Of a stretch of 21,966 nucleotides of DNA, positions 21,707 to 21,966 are shown one piece after another. Position 1 is the stretch's first letter; every line of letters begins with the position of its first letter. Made by a program: the position numbers and the translations under genes. Source of the DNA: Flavobacteriaceae bacterium. Lineage in GTDB: Bacteria; Bacteroidota; Bacteroidia; Flavobacteriales; Flavobacteriaceae. The notes below the pieces were generated by a model. The model was not told the DNA's origin and did not search any database. It worked only from the letters and a program-made list of their open reading frames with translations. The stretch is taken from positions 1-21,966 of the forward strand of contig JABDMQ010000176.1 of assembly GCA_013001365.1 (NCBI GenBank), in the 5' to 3' direction.

Positions 21707-21966
21707 TTACATTCCACAAAGAATGGCACCCATAATTCCCAAGGTCACCACCCAATATCCAGTATTGATAAAAATATACTTCGCTCCTTTTCGCTCAAAC
21801 AATGCGTTCGTGCCTAATATGGGCAATGCAACGAAAAGCCCTGCAAGAACTCCATGAAGGGCACCATGCTTATAAGTCCTGAAAGCATCACCATAATCAG
21901 CCATGAAGGCGGCATAAGATGGCAGTGCCGTTGATGGGTCACCACCAACAAGGCTTTGTGCCCCGA
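21707..21966 (-). CDS. DUF1761-type small membrane protein, C-terminal part
   Basis: Partial gene: the reading frame is open from the stop at 21707 through the right edge (85 codons visible), so the true start is outside the window. The internal Met at 21904 is not the start, since the frame continues upstream as QSLVGGDPSTALPSYAAF. The visible part has a polar segment followed by two transmembrane helices (about HGVLAGLFVALPILGTNALF and YWVVTLGIMGAILCGM) joined by ERKGAKYIFINTG. The HG...P...FERK...IN.GYW pattern matches the end of DUF1761 proteins, small four-helix membrane proteins of unknown function. Convergent with the SPFH gene, with a terminator between. Confidence 0.75.
   Translation of the reverse strand, partial: GAQSLVGGDPSTALPSYAAFMADYGDAFRTYKHGALHGVLAGLFVALPILGTNALFERKGAKYIFINTGYWVVTLGIMGAILCGM

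Noticed and set aside
1..21966. CRISPR array, tRNA/rRNA genes, insertion sequence or prophage
   Set aside because: No direct-repeat array, tRNA-like cloverleaf, transposase or phage gene was seen; all long frames are accounted for by chromosomal genes.

Overview
This window looks like chromosomal DNA of a Bacteroidota bacterium, most likely a Cytophagales-type relative. The evidence is a moderately low GC content, translation starts with little Shine-Dalgarno sequence, eight Bacteroidota-type -7 boxes (TAnnTTTG) placed just upstream of starts, and families typical of the phylum: DUF4175, DUF4837, OmpH-like lipoprotein, PorT-like beta-barrel, a GH3-type acyl-acid amido synthetase and the delta' subunit in its Bacteroidota form. 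Coding density is very high. No intergenic gap exceeds about 215 nt, and I see no tRNA, rRNA, CRISPR array, IS element or prophage.

Layout. (1) 1-4314, minus strand: a tightly packed cluster transcribed as M23 peptidase, GH3-family enzyme, a DUF6909-like protein whose C-terminal half has nucleoside-phosphorylase signatures, then the start of a Wzz/GNVR-like membrane protein that runs off the left edge. (2) 4433-4606, plus strand: a small tatA missed by length-limited ORF calling, closed by a bidirectional terminator. (3) 4686-8545, minus strand: DUF4837 lipoprotein, MltD-like LysM transglycosylase and phosphoglycerate kinase. (4) 8663-9826, plus strand: holB, whose stop codon lies inside its terminator hairpin. 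(5) 9848-17236, minus strand: DUF4175 giant membrane/coiled-coil protein, ybeY, mnmG, a SAM methyltransferase and an OmpH-like lipoprotein. mnmG is flanked on both sides by perfect 16-bp parS-type palindromes (TGTTCCACGTGGAACA), which suggests closeness to the origin/ParABS centromere. (6) 17321-19937, plus strand: an AlkB-type membrane monooxygenase and gltX. (7) 19951-20634, minus strand: beta-barrel outer membrane protein. Divergent from it is an SPFH protein strongly resembling plant HIR proteins (20717-21640). The window ends in the C-terminal part of a DUF1761-type membrane protein (minus strand).

Functionally the window mixes housekeeping genes (glycolysis, replication clamp loader, tRNA modification and charging, rRNA maturation) with cell-envelope genes (two peptidoglycan-acting enzymes, two lipoproteins, Tat export, OmpH, outer-membrane barrel, SPFH scaffold). 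There is no clear defence or mobile system. The most thought-provoking elements are the parS pair around mnmG, one copy of which sits in the mnmG 5' leader, and the M23/GH3/phosphorylase-like cluster.
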